Assembly: GCA_963928055.1 (NCBI GenBank)
Contig: CAWVDN010000001.1
Location: forward strand, 372,001-436,000
Source of the DNA: Scatomonas sp963928055
Lineage (GTDB): Bacteria > Bacillota > Clostridia > Lachnospirales > Lachnospiraceae
Direction of reading: 5' to 3'
DNA: 64,000 nucleotides
The notes under the pieces were generated by a model. It was not told the origin of the DNA, ran no database searches, and saw only the letters and a list, made by a program, of their open reading frames with translations. Positions 33,689 to 41,958 of this stretch are shown in pieces; position 1 is the first letter of the stretch, and every line of letters starts with the position of its first letter. The position numbers and the translations under genes are program-made.

Positions 33689-33942
33689 TAATACGGTACA
33701 AAACAAAAGATCCGCATCTATACAGTACGCTTTTAGATCTTACTACTGTAAGATTTAAAAGATTGCAAATTTTCCCGTAGGCATCTACGGGAAAATACGA
33801 AGATCGGCTCATCATACGGTAGCATCCGCCTTTAAAATACGGGCAGGAATTTCCAAAATGGATTCCTGCCCGTAATACTGTACCGTATGATAAACGATTC
33901 TTTTATTTCTACAGTATGATCTACTTTTCGAATACCGTATTA
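33689..33942. repeat. 254-bp structured block with terminal inverted repeats and eight TACNGTA words
   Basis: The gap between two convergent genes is bounded by a perfect 10-bp inverted repeat, TAATACGGTA (33689-33698) and TACCGTATTA (33933-33942); the right copy includes the stop codon of the MBL gene. TACNGTA occurs at 33692, 33721, 33744, 33815, 33876, 33881, 33910 and 33933. Three hairpins lie inside: 33731-33760 (13 pairs, one mismatch), about 33768-33796 (TTTTCCCGTAG/CTACGGGAAAA) and 33837-33875. No open reading frame of note. It may be a MITE-like element or an RNA gene; neither is shown. Confidence 0.55.
33837..33875 (-). terminator. Probable terminator of the MBL hydrolase gene
   Basis: Minus strand TACGGGCAGGAAT ... 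ATTCCTGCCCGTA, a perfect 13-pair stem with an 11-12-base loop, followed by TTTTAAA. It lies about 65 bases past the stop codon at 33940. Confidence 0.65.
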
Positions 33943-34821
33943 ACCTCTTTTTCCCCAAATCATACGGTTTTCTTCTATAACAGCCTCCGCCTCTCCCCGG
34001 GCTTCCAGCCAGGCCAGATAGGATCTTACCGTGCTGCCGATCAGCACGTACTGCTGATACGTCATCTGCATGCCGTAATCCTGAAATACCTTTTGCAGGA
34101 TCTCCTCGAAAGTTTTCGGCTCCCCGCACAGTCCCAGGATATGAGCGCCGGTCTCCAGTACCTTTTTCCGGTTCAGCTCCGCCAGAGAACGGACTTCTTC
34201 CGAAGCCTCCGCATGAGAAGGCACAAACAAGTCTGCTTTCATCTCCGCGATTTTTTCCAGCGTATTCAGATGGGCTTCCACATCGTACAGAAAAGAGATC
34301 CCGTACTTTTCCAGGGTAGCTTCACTGCTGAGGCTGTCGGCCAGAAAAACCGTTCCATCCGGAAGGCGGAATCCCACCATATCAAAAGAGTGCCCCGGCA
34401 GAGGGATCACCTCCACCTCCCGGGGAAATTCCGGATCCGAAAAACTCACGGTCTTGCTTTCCGCAGCCATCAGAAACTTGTGGCGCAGCTCCTTCAGAGG
34501 ACAGCCTCCATACAGAAAGGCTGGTTCCAGAATGGGATGCCTGGTAAAAGCAGCCTCGATCCCCTCCGCGAAGATCTTGCATCCGTACTGCTGCTGCAGA
34601 TAATGATTGCCTCCGATATGATCCGCATGGGAATGGGTATTCAGAATTCCCTTCAGATGCCAGCCCTGCTGGTCCAGGATCTTTCTGACCCGGCGGCCGG
34701 CATCCTTGTCGCTGCCGCTGTCGATCAGATACACTTCTGTTTCTGTTTTCTTATAAATTCCGATTTTTGCGGGACATTGGACGTAATAACTCTGTTCCCC
34801 CGCCTCAATCAATTCGTACAT
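33940..34821 (-). CDS. MBL-fold metallo-hydrolase
   Basis: Metallo-beta-lactamase fold hydrolase, 293 residues, glyoxalase II-like. The metal motif THSHADHIGG is at about residues 62-71; further ligands are in LPGHSFDMVG and LADSLSS, with PSHAE near residue 200. A helical C-terminal tail (about 215-293) with a winged-helix look (TYQQYVLIGSTVRSYLAWLEARGEAE) may be a DNA-binding or substrate-specificity part. The start at 34821 has GGGGAG 7-8 bases upstream. The truncated Rpn gene ends 20 bases upstream on the same strand. Substrate unknown. Confidence 0.85.
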   Translation of the reverse strand: MYELIEAGEQSYYVQCPAKIGIYKKTETEVYLIDSGSDKDAGRRVRKILDQQGWHLKGILNTHSHADHIGGNHYLQQQYGCKIFAEGIEAAFTRHPILEPAFLYGGCPLKELRHKFLMAAESKTVSFSDPEFPREVEVIPLPGHSFDMVGFRLPDGTVFLADSLSSEATLEKYGISFLYDVEAHLNTLEKIAEMKADLFVPSHAEASEEVRSLAELNRKKVLETGAHILGLCGEPKTFEEILQKVFQDYGMQMTYQQYVLIGSTVRSYLAWLEARGEAEAVIEENRMIWGKRG

Positions 34822-34840
34822 AGAAGTCTCCCCGTATGTT

Positions 34841-35611
34841 TTATTCTGCCGGATTGCCCAGCTCCGACTTTTCCAGAAACTGCTCCACACTATCAGCCCT
34901 GGCAGCGGCTTTCAGCCATTTTGTCAAAAGGTTTAAATCTTTTTCCTGCAAAATATCGTCCTTTACTGTTTCCGGTATCTTGCCAAGGTCTGACAGCAGT
35001 TCCAGGATAGCTTCCGCTTTTCCCTCTGCTCTGCTGATCCGTCTGGTCTCCTGCACATCGTAGGCCTCAAAATTTTCAAACAACACTGTAAAATCCCTCC
35101 GTTCTATACGGTCTGCGAACTCCGCCGCCTCCTCTTTTGGTACGTTCATCCGCAGAAGCAGCACAGAAAGAATCTTCCCAATGAGTTTTAAAACGGATTC
35201 CGGTGAATTTCTGCTGAGGTTCTCAAAATATTCCTCCGGGATTTCTCTCAGGTTTCCGAAATCCGCCGCGCTGCGAAGCTTATCCACCAGCATGATCAGG
35301 GAAAGCTCGTCCCCCTTATCTACCAGTTCCTGATTAGTATACCTGGACAGAAGGACCGTCAAATACCGAAAGTTCGGAATGAACTCTCCCAAAGCATCCC
35401 TCAGATACACCCGGCTGCTGAAGTTTGTCTCCGCTGTCCAGTTTCCGGGGCCGTCGTAGAATACCACAGGAAGCACCGGCGGATACAGGAATTCTTTTGT
35501 CCCGGTGATACCTTTGTGCTGCTTCTCCTGCTCCGCGGCATAGTCTGTCAGGATCAGGACCATATACCGCAGAACGCGGAAACTAGATCCGCCGTCCGGA
35601 TAAGATATGTT
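34841..35611 (-). pseudogene. Rpn/PD-(D/E)XK nuclease family gene, N-terminally truncated
   Basis: The reading frame shows the middle and C-terminal part of an Rpn-type (transposase_31-like) protein: RVLRYMVLILTDYAAEQEKQ, FLYPPVLPVVFYDG, WTAETNF, DELSLIMLVDKLRSAADFG and a C-terminal helical part with RISRAEGKAEAI. The family match already begins in the open codons before the first ATG (35563), and an in-frame stop follows at about 35612. The N-terminal nuclease core with the catalytic acidic residues is therefore missing, so this is a remnant rather than an active nuclease. A downstream start at 35563 could still give a 240-residue fragment. Confidence 0.7.
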
Positions 35612-35657
35612 TTAGTATACACCCGGGATTTCGGTTTTTCAAGAATTGTAAAACAAG

Positions 35658-35692
35658 GGGGTGTAACGGTTGTGAAAGCCTGTTACACCCCT
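35658..35692 (-). terminator. Intrinsic terminator of mgtA
   Basis: Minus strand GGGGTGTAAC, loop, GTTACACCCC, followed by the T-rich TTGTTTTAC. It is about 20 bases past the mgtA stop codon. Confidence 0.78.
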
Positions 35693-35711
35693 CCTCCTTC
35701 TATTTCCCGGT

Positions 35712-38360
35712 TCAGAGCAGTTCCCCGAATTTTTTCATATAAATTGTCTTAGCTCCGGCCGTTGTCAGCATATATCCTGCCAGGATGGCTGCCAGCCAGA
35801 GAAAATAAACTAACGGCAAGGGCTGCAGCCCCAGAGCGGTTCCAAAAACGGTATAGGGAAGTATGGTCGTAAAAACGATCCCGGTTCCTGTGAGCAGCGC
35901 CACCGGCAGGGAGGCACGGCTCTGCAGGAAAGCCTTCCTTGCCGTGCGGATCAGATGAAGCACCAGAGTCTGGCTCCACATAGATTCCACAAACCAGCCA
36001 GTCTGAAACAGAGCGATAAAGAGTGCCCGGCCGGAGCTGTCCAGGGTATGAAACCCTCCGCCGCAGATGGCAGGACAAAGAATAAAGTACAGTACAAGAT
36101 AGGTGGCGATGTCAAAAAAGGAACTGACCGGCCCTATCCGCAGCATAAATGTCCCGATGGAGGAAGCATCCCATTTTCTTGGTTTTTCCAGAAATTCCGG
36201 ATCTACATGATCCCAGGGGATTGCGGCGCAGGAAAGATCATATACCATATTCAGCAGGATCAGCTGCAAAGCCCCCATGGGCAAAAAAGGCAGAAAGGCG
36301 CTGGCCGCCAGCACGGAAAACATATTGCCGAAATTAGAGGCGGCTGTCATTTTTATATACTTCAGCATGTTGGCATAGGTCCTGCGCCCTTCCAGGATTC
36401 CCTGTTCCAGCACCCGCAGATCTTTTTCCAGCAGCACCACCTGGGCTGATTCTTTGGCGATATCCACTGCGCTGTCTACGGAAATTCCCACATCTGCCGC
36501 ATTCATGGCAGGCGCGTCGTTGATCCCGTCTCCCATATAAGCCGCGGTATGTCCGTTCTCCCGCAGAGCATTTACCACCCTGGCTTTTTCCGCCGGGGAC
36601 AGTTTCGCGAAAATATGCGTTTCTTCGCAGGCTTTCCTCAGTTCCGGAGCGTTCATGTTCCGGATTTCCGCTCCCAGCAGGATCTTTTTCGCCGGAATTC
36701 CTATTTTTCGGCAGACGCAGGCGGCCACTTTTTCATTGTCTCCGGTCAGCACTTTCACCGCCACGCCCCGGCGGCGCAGGGCCTCCACTGCCTCCGCCGC
36801 GCTCTCCTTGGGAGGATCCAGGAAAGCCAGACAGCCCAGAAGAGTCATATGGTTTTCCTCTTCCCGGGAAAAACCTTCTGCCGGCGCCGGATTTCTCCGG
36901 ATCGCCAGTCCCAGAACCCGCATTCCTTCCTCGTTGAGCCTTTCCGCCTGTTTCAGCACTCTTTGCCGGATTTCTTCCGTAAGGGGAACTGTCCTTCCGT
37001 CCAGTTCCGCCTGATCCGAGATCTCCAGCATCTCCTCCACCGCTCCTTTGGTGATAAGCAGAGTATTTCCGTCCTCCCCCTGTACCGCTACGCTCATTCT
37101 GCGTCTCTGAAAATCAAAGGGGATCTCATCTATCTTAGTATAGAACGCTCCCGCCGCATCCAGCTTTTCTTCTTTGGCCCGCTCTACCACTGCCCGATCA
37201 ATGAAACTTTTCAGTCCTGTCTGATAGAAGCTGTTGAGAAAGGCGTACCCTAATACCCGCCGGTCTTCCTCTCCGCAGAGATTCAGATAATATTCCAGAG
37301 CTGCCTGATCCCGGGTCAGAGTCCCTGTTTTGTCCGTGCAGAGAATATCCGCGGATCCCAGGTTCTGAATGGCATTGAGATTTCTGATGATCACCTTTTC
37401 TTTTGCCATGGCCACCGCGCCCTTTGCCAGACAGGCGGTCACGATCATGGGCAGCATCTCCGGGGTCAGTCCCACTGCCACGGAAACCGCGAACAGAGCC
37501 GCGCTCATCCAGTCTCCGTCTGTCATTCCGTTGAGGAACAGCACTACCGGAACCATGACCAGCATAAAGCGGATCAGGATCCAGGACACGGCGTTGACTC
37601 CTTTTTCAAAGGTTGTTTTTTCCGACGGAGTATTCAGGCTCTCCGCGGTTTTTCCCAGCAGGGTATTATCCCCCACCGCCAGTACCGCCGCAGCGGCGCT
37701 TCCGCTGACCACACTGCTGCCCATAAAGGCTAGGAAGGGGCAGTCTGTTCCCGATCCGGAATCTCCCGGGGCAGATCCGATCTTTTCTACCGGCTGGCTT
37801 TCCCCGGTCAGAGCCGACTGGCTCACAAAAAAATCTTTGGCCTGAAGAATCTGCAGATCCGCGGGGATCATATCCCCCGCTGACAGATACAGAATATCTC
37901 CTGCCGCGATTTCTTCCAAAGGGATTTCTTCTGCCTCTTTTCCCGGCCGTTTCACCCGTGCAGTGGCGGCGATCATCTTCCCAAGACTTGCCGCCGCGTT
38001 TCCGGAGCGGGTCTCCTGCGCAAAGCGGAGAATACCGGAAAACGCCACCAGTACGCCGATGATCCCCGCCGTCCAGGGATTTCTTTCCCCCGGAGCTGCC
38101 AGGATCACATCTGTGATGAGGGAAACCGCCGCCAGGGCCAGCAATACCCCTGAAAAAGGATTGAAAAAAGCTCCGGCCAGCCGTTTCCATAAAGATTTTT
38201 CCTTTCCTTTCGTAATCCGGTTGACTCCAAACAATTTCCGGGAACGCTCGGCCTGCTCCGGCGTCAGTCCGCGCTCTGTACTGTGCAGCGCCTGGAAAAC
38301 AGTTTTCGCGTTCCCTGCCAAAACGCTATGGGGGTTTTTCAGCAATGCTTTTCTCTTCAT
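35712..38360 (-). CDS. mgtA: Magnesium-translocating P-type ATPase
   Basis: P3B-type ATPase that imports Mg2+. 882 residues with an N-terminal cytoplasmic region, the GESQPVEK actuator loop (TGES), the phosphorylation site DKTGTLT (Asp at about 341), the MLTGDN-like KVLTGDNEKVA and the hinge GDGINDAPAM, plus about ten membrane helices. The N-terminal MPMIV and GLTPEMLPMIV motif are typical of MgtA/MgtB. It is preceded by an M-box and a small leader ORF, which fits induction by Mg2+ shortage. It is followed by a terminator, so it is a single-gene transcript apart from the leader. Confidence 0.95.
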   Translation of the reverse strand: MKRKALLKNPHSVLAGNAKTVFQALHSTERGLTPEQAERSRKLFGVNRITKGKEKSLWKRLAGAFFNPFSGVLLALAAVSLITDVILAAPGERNPWTAGIIGVLVAFSGILRFAQETRSGNAAASLGKMIAATARVKRPGKEAEEIPLEEIAAGDILYLSAGDMIPADLQILQAKDFFVSQSALTGESQPVEKIGSAPGDSGSGTDCPFLAFMGSSVVSGSAAAAVLAVGDNTLLGKTAESLNTPSEKTTFEKGVNAVSWILIRFMLVMVPVVLFLNGMTDGDWMSAALFAVSVAVGLTPEMLPMIVTACLAKGAVAMAKEKVIIRNLNAIQNLGSADILCTDKTGTLTRDQAALEYYLNLCGEEDRRVLGYAFLNSFYQTGLKSFIDRAVVERAKEEKLDAAGAFYTKIDEIPFDFQRRRMSVAVQGEDGNTLLITKGAVEEMLEISDQAELDGRTVPLTEEIRQRVLKQAERLNEEGMRVLGLAIRRNPAPAEGFSREEENHMTLLGCLAFLDPPKESAAEAVEALRRRGVAVKVLTGDNEKVAACVCRKIGIPAKKILLGAEIRNMNAPELRKACEETHIFAKLSPAEKARVVNALRENGHTAAYMGDGINDAPAMNAADVGISVDSAVDIAKESAQVVLLEKDLRVLEQGILEGRRTYANMLKYIKMTAASNFGNMFSVLAASAFLPFLPMGALQLILLNMVYDLSCAAIPWDHVDPEFLEKPRKWDASSIGTFMLRIGPVSSFFDIATYLVLYFILCPAICGGGFHTLDSSGRALFIALFQTGWFVESMWSQTLVLHLIRTARKAFLQSRASLPVALLTGTGIVFTTILPYTVFGTALGLQPLPLVYFLWLAAILAGYMLTTAGAKTIYMKKFGELL

Positions 38361-38439
38361 GATTTCTTACCTCCTGTATCTTGACTCTTTCTTCTCTTTC
38401 ATCCAAACCAGAAACCCTGTATTGCTCATATCCATCCAT
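38326..38439 (-). CDS. Small acidic leader ORF overlapping the mgtA start
   Basis: 37 codons with a strong AAGGAAGGTGAG site 6-8 bases before the ATG. The peptide (MDGYEQYRVSGLDEREERVK at its start) has a dense acidic stretch DEREE and ends EKPP. It lies after the M-box terminator and its stop is 35 bases inside mgtA in another frame, so its translation must affect mgtA initiation. I do not recognise it. In enterobacteria mgtL leader peptides sense Mg2+ and acidic nascent chains destabilise ribosomes at low Mg2+; a similar job is inference only. It could also simply be an upstream coupling ORF. Confidence 0.55.
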   Translation of the reverse strand: MDGYEQYRVSGLDEREERVKIQEVRNHEEKSIAEKPP

Positions 38440-38479
38440 ATCTCTCACCTTCCTTTCTGAATTGTGTGCCCAGGAGCAG

Positions 38480-38675
38480 AAAAAAAGCAGCCTGACGGCT
38501 GCATGAAAAAAACTCACCTGTTCTGCCACCGCCTGAGCTTTGACTCGACAGGGCGGTGTAGCTGCGTTATTCAGCGCCTTGGCTTCGACGCTGACTGTTC
38601 AGACCCTCTTGCAATGTCTCCATCGCTTCGCGGCAGCAGCCCATATCCCTGAAGTAGCCTCACTTATCGGGTTTT
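38480..38675 (-). promoter_or_regulatory. M-box (Mg2+) riboswitch with terminator before mgtA
   Basis: Minus-strand leader with the M-box signature AAGTGAGGCTAC, GGGATATGGGCTGCTGCCG and the long following stems (GCGCTGAATAACGCAGC, ACCGCCCTG ... CAGGCGGT), then GCAGCC-GTCA-GGCTGC and seven T (38480-38502). Mg2+ binding should favour termination, so mgtA is expressed when Mg2+ is low. Confidence 0.92.
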
Positions 38676-38678
38676 TTC

Positions 38679-38707
38679 AGTGTACACGCTGGCAGCTGTT
38701 CTGTCAA
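38679..38707 (-). promoter_or_regulatory. Promoter of the M-box-mgtA transcript
   Basis: Minus strand TTGACA (38702-38707), 17 bases, TACACT (38679-38684), a few bases before the M-box. Confidence 0.78.
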
Positions 38708-38765
38708 CCGCCGGCGTGTAAATGATCTGTGAATGTTTTATGAACTTGTCCGGATCCTCCGGGTT

Positions 38766-40811
38766 TTACTCTTTTCTCCCTCCGCTGACGATCCGGTAAT
38801 AGGATCGGGAGGTAGCCAGATATACCGCCGCATAGAAGACGGAAAACACCAGGAAACAGCCGATATTTACCAGCAGAAACAGCCTGACGTCTGTAAGTCC
38901 CAGCAGCCGTAGCAGCTTCTGCACCATGGGGAACGCGAAGGCTGTGTGGATTCCCGCCGCCAGCAGAGGCAGGAAAAACACAGTCAGCACCTGGGAGTTA
39001 ATGCTTTTTTTGATCTCTCTGCCGGTCATTCCCACTTTCTTCAGAATGGTAAACCGCACCTGGTCCTCATAGCCCTCCGTGATCTGCTTGTAGTAGACGA
39101 TCAGCACGGTTCCCAGAATAAATACCAGTCCCAGCAGGGCTCCCAGGAAAAAGATCCCGCCGTAAAGGCCGTAAAAATCTGCCCGGTTTTCCGCCACACA
39201 ATCCACGATCACCGCGGGAAATTCCTGGTTGGATGTAACGATCCCGGCGATCCTCTGTTCCAGATCCTCTGCCGCCGCTCTCTGGGTATCCTCCCCGCCT
39301 TCCAGGTCTATCCCGTAATAGCTGTGCTGCACATTCACAGCGGCATAGGTGTTCTCCGAATACTTTTCCGCCATGCGGTCAAAAAACTCCAGCGCCTTCT
39401 GAAAGTCCTCTTCCCCCAGGAAGAGATAGATGGTGGGGATCACCTGCTGGCTGTCTATACCGTTCTGCACAAATCCCTCCACCCGTTTTTTGATCTTCCA
39501 TGTCTCCTGGCCTTCCAGGGAGATGGCGTCCCCTGTAACTTCTCCGTTTTTGGTCACATAAATCAGGGCCTCCCCTTCCTGCAGCTGTTCCTCTGTTCCC
39601 ATAAGGCTGTTATAATCCTTCAGGGGAACCACCATAAGCTGTCTCATATCCGTAGCAGCCGCCATGGAATTGATCTCCGCCGGGTCGAAACAGATCTCAT
39701 TTCCCTTCTGCATGACCGCGGAGGCCAGATAATGATACTGCAGCTGATTCCTGCCGGTGATCCCCTGACTCTCCAGGGTTTCCTCCACGGCTGCCAGCAC
39801 AGTCTTTTCCGCATTTTGATCCAGAGAATAGGTCTCCACAATGAGATCCCGGGGATACATGCTGCGGAGGCTCTTCTCCGCTCCGGCGTACAGGCACAGA
39901 GTGGCGGAGATCATCACCAGCACCATGGTGGAAAGGATGCAGATGGAGGCCAGGCCTGCGCCGTTCCTTTTCATCCGGTAGGTCATGGAGGACACGGACA
40001 CAAAGTGGTTGGGCCGGTAATAATATCTCTTATTTTTCTGCAGAAGCTTCAAAAAGGCCACGGAACCGGAAATAAATACCAGATAGGTTCCCAGGATCAC
40101 CAGGGCTACAGCCCCGAAGAATACTACCATAGCCACCAGGGGATCCTGGATGGTCAGGGTCAGATAATAGGCAAAGCCCAGCATCAGTACCCCAAGAATC
40201 GCCAGCACCCAGTTGGCTTTGGGAGGCTTTTCTCCCACCCGGTCGCTTTCCAGAAGTTCCCGGGGATTGGCAAAATGCACCTGCCGCAGTCCATTGAGAA
40301 GGATCAGCAGAAAGATCACTCCGAACAGGGCCGCTGTTAGCGCCAGGGACTTAGAATCCACCAGAAAGCTGAAGCTGACGGCTCCGTCCAGGATATTGGA
40401 AAGGATCAGTTCCCCCAGTTTGGACAGCAGGATCCCGGCGGCCATACCGGCGGCCAGAGCGATCCCGGCGATCACCAGGCATTCCCAGAAAAGGATCCGG
40501 GCCAGGTTCCGTTTGTTCATCCCCAGCATATTGTACAGACCGAATTCTTTTTTCCTCCTGCGGATCAGGAAGGAATTGGTGTAAAAGAGAAAGATCACCG
40601 CGAAAATCCCTGTGATCCAGGTTCCCATCCCCAGCATGACCTGCATGGTCTCTCCTCCCCGGATAGAGGCCAGCCAGGGATCCCTGGACAGAAAACAGAT
40701 GATATAAAACATCATCACCATGCCTACGCAGGTGAGAATATAGGGAAAATACATCTTCCGGTTTTTTGAGATCCCGGTCATTGCCAGCTTCAGATAAAAT
40801 CCTTTTTTCAT
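38766..40811 (-). CDS. BceB-type ABC transporter permease
   Basis: FtsX/BceB-like permease, 681 residues, expected to expel or strip cell-wall antibiotics such as bacitracin or lantibiotic peptides from lipid II. It has about ten membrane helices and a large outside loop of roughly 220 residues (about 310-530) between helices 7 and 8, the antibiotic-sensing domain of BceB proteins. LYNMLGMNKRNLARILFWE early in the chain is the MacB/FtsX coupling-type region. It overlaps the ATPase by 4 bases. No BceRS-like genes adjoin; an intramembrane-type kinase pair lies at 53422-55107. Confidence 0.87.
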   Translation of the reverse strand: MKKGFYLKLAMTGISKNRKMYFPYILTCVGMVMMFYIICFLSRDPWLASIRGGETMQVMLGMGTWITGIFAVIFLFYTNSFLIRRRKKEFGLYNMLGMNKRNLARILFWECLVIAGIALAAGMAAGILLSKLGELILSNILDGAVSFSFLVDSKSLALTAALFGVIFLLILLNGLRQVHFANPRELLESDRVGEKPPKANWVLAILGVLMLGFAYYLTLTIQDPLVAMVVFFGAVALVILGTYLVFISGSVAFLKLLQKNKRYYYRPNHFVSVSSMTYRMKRNGAGLASICILSTMVLVMISATLCLYAGAEKSLRSMYPRDLIVETYSLDQNAEKTVLAAVEETLESQGITGRNQLQYHYLASAVMQKGNEICFDPAEINSMAAATDMRQLMVVPLKDYNSLMGTEEQLQEGEALIYVTKNGEVTGDAISLEGQETWKIKKRVEGFVQNGIDSQQVIPTIYLFLGEEDFQKALEFFDRMAEKYSENTYAAVNVQHSYYGIDLEGGEDTQRAAAEDLEQRIAGIVTSNQEFPAVIVDCVAENRADFYGLYGGIFFLGALLGLVFILGTVLIVYYKQITEGYEDQVRFTILKKVGMTGREIKKSINSQVLTVFFLPLLAAGIHTAFAFPMVQKLLRLLGLTDVRLFLLVNIGCFLVFSVFYAAVYLATSRSYYRIVSGGRKE

Positions 40812-41572
40812 ACCGGATCACCGCCTGACGCCAGCACGGTCAACGTGTCGGAAATAGTCTGGAACATCTGATGGGCCGTCCGCCCGCCCCGGTAGATCTG
40901 GTGAAACACTTCTCCATCCCGGATAAACAGAACCCGCTCCGCATGGCTGGCTGCTTTTACCGAATGTGTCACCATGAGAATGGTCTGGCCTTCCTGGCTG
41001 ATCGCCGAAAACAGCTCCAGCAGTTCATCAGTGGATTTGGAATCCAGGGCCCCGGTGGGTTCATCCGCCAGGATCAGTTCCGGCCGGGTGATCAGGGCTC
41101 TGGCCACCGCCGCTCTCTGCCGCTGTCCCCCGGAGACCTCATAGGGGTATTTATCCAGCTTGCCGGCAATCCCAAGCTTTTTGGCAATGGGTTCCAGGCG
41201 GTTCTGCATTTCCGCATAGGGTCTTCCTGCCAGCACCAGGGGCAGAAAAATATTATCTCTCAGGGAGAAGGTGTCCAGCAGATTAAACTCCTGAAACACG
41301 AACCCCAGATGTTCCCGGCGGAACAGGGCTGCCTCCGCGTCCCGGATCTTGCCCATGTTCATGCCTTTCAGCAGCACTGTACCGGCGGTGGGCTTATCCA
41401 GTGCCGCCAGAATATTCAAAAGAGTGGTCTTTCCGGACCCGGATTCCCCCATGATGGCCACGTACTCTCCGGCTTCCACACTGAAATTTACATTCCGCAG
41501 GGCCTCCACCTGATTCCCTCCAAACCGGGAGGTGTATATTTTTTTAAGATTTTTCACTTCAAGGATCGGCAA
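40808..41572 (-). CDS. BceA-type ABC transporter ATP-binding protein
   Basis: ATPase partner of the preceding permease, 254 residues: Walker A GESGSGKTT (42-50), signature VSGGQRQRAAVARAL, Walker B LILADEPTGALD and VTHSVKAASHAERVL. The start is TTG at 41572 with AAGGGAG 9 bases upstream; there is no in-frame ATG with a good site. Four-base overlap with the permease means coupled translation. Confidence 0.92.
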   Translation of the reverse strand: MPILEVKNLKKIYTSRFGGNQVEALRNVNFSVEAGEYVAIMGESGSGKTTLLNILAALDKPTAGTVLLKGMNMGKIRDAEAALFRREHLGFVFQEFNLLDTFSLRDNIFLPLVLAGRPYAEMQNRLEPIAKKLGIAGKLDKYPYEVSGGQRQRAAVARALITRPELILADEPTGALDSKSTDELLELFSAISQEGQTILMVTHSVKAASHAERVLFIRDGEVFHQIYRGGRTAHQMFQTISDTLTVLASGGDPV

Positions 41573-41683
41573 TTTGCATGACTCCCTTCATTTTATCATT
41601 TGCCGGAAGAACGGTACCTTTCTTCCGGCCACATCTGGAGTATAGCAAACTTCCTTTTTAACAGCCATAGATTTCCCTTACAA

Positions 41684-41724
41684 ATTGTCCGGCGGGTCTT
41701 ACATTTCTGTAAGGCCCGCCGGAC
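41684..41724 (-). terminator. Hairpin overlapping the end of the zinc-ribbon gene
   Basis: Minus strand TTGTCCGGCGGG ... CCCGCCGGACAA with inner CTTAC/GTAAG pairs, about 17 pairs in total. Its first half codes the last residues and stop codon of the zinc-ribbon gene. Only a short T stretch (TTTG) follows, so termination is probable but not certain. Confidence 0.6.
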
Positions 41725-41929
41725 AAAAGTGCGCGTGTTCCTCCAGATATTTTTCCAGGGCCACCCCTTCCGGGATGGTGTAACCGCAGCCGCTGCAGAC
41801 GCTGTCGCTGATAGTCAGGCTGTCCCGGTCAAAAACCTCAATTCCCTCTTTTTTTCCGCAGCGGGGACAGTCAACCTCGTGGATCCCTACCATATTTCTC
41901 ACATCCCAGCATCCAGCAAATGAAATCAT
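41699..41929 (-). CDS. Small zinc-ribbon protein in the CooC operon
   Basis: 76 residues with two CXXC pairs: Cys21-Cys24 in CPRCG and Cys45-Cys48 in CSGCG, a classic zinc ribbon. No other domain is visible. It lies 29 bases after the second CooC-like gene and before a terminator-like hairpin, as third gene of the operon. It may assist metal delivery or redox handling with the CooC proteins, but that is inference. Start at 41929 has AAGGAAG about 9 bases upstream; an ATG at 41893 has a poorer site. Confidence 0.65.
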   Translation of the reverse strand: MISFAGCWDVRNMVGIHEVDCPRCGKKEGIEVFDRDSLTISDSVCSGCGYTIPEGVALEKYLEEHAHFCPAGLTEM

Positions 41930-41958
41930 ACTGCCGCTTCCTTTCTTTCTGTACTTTC

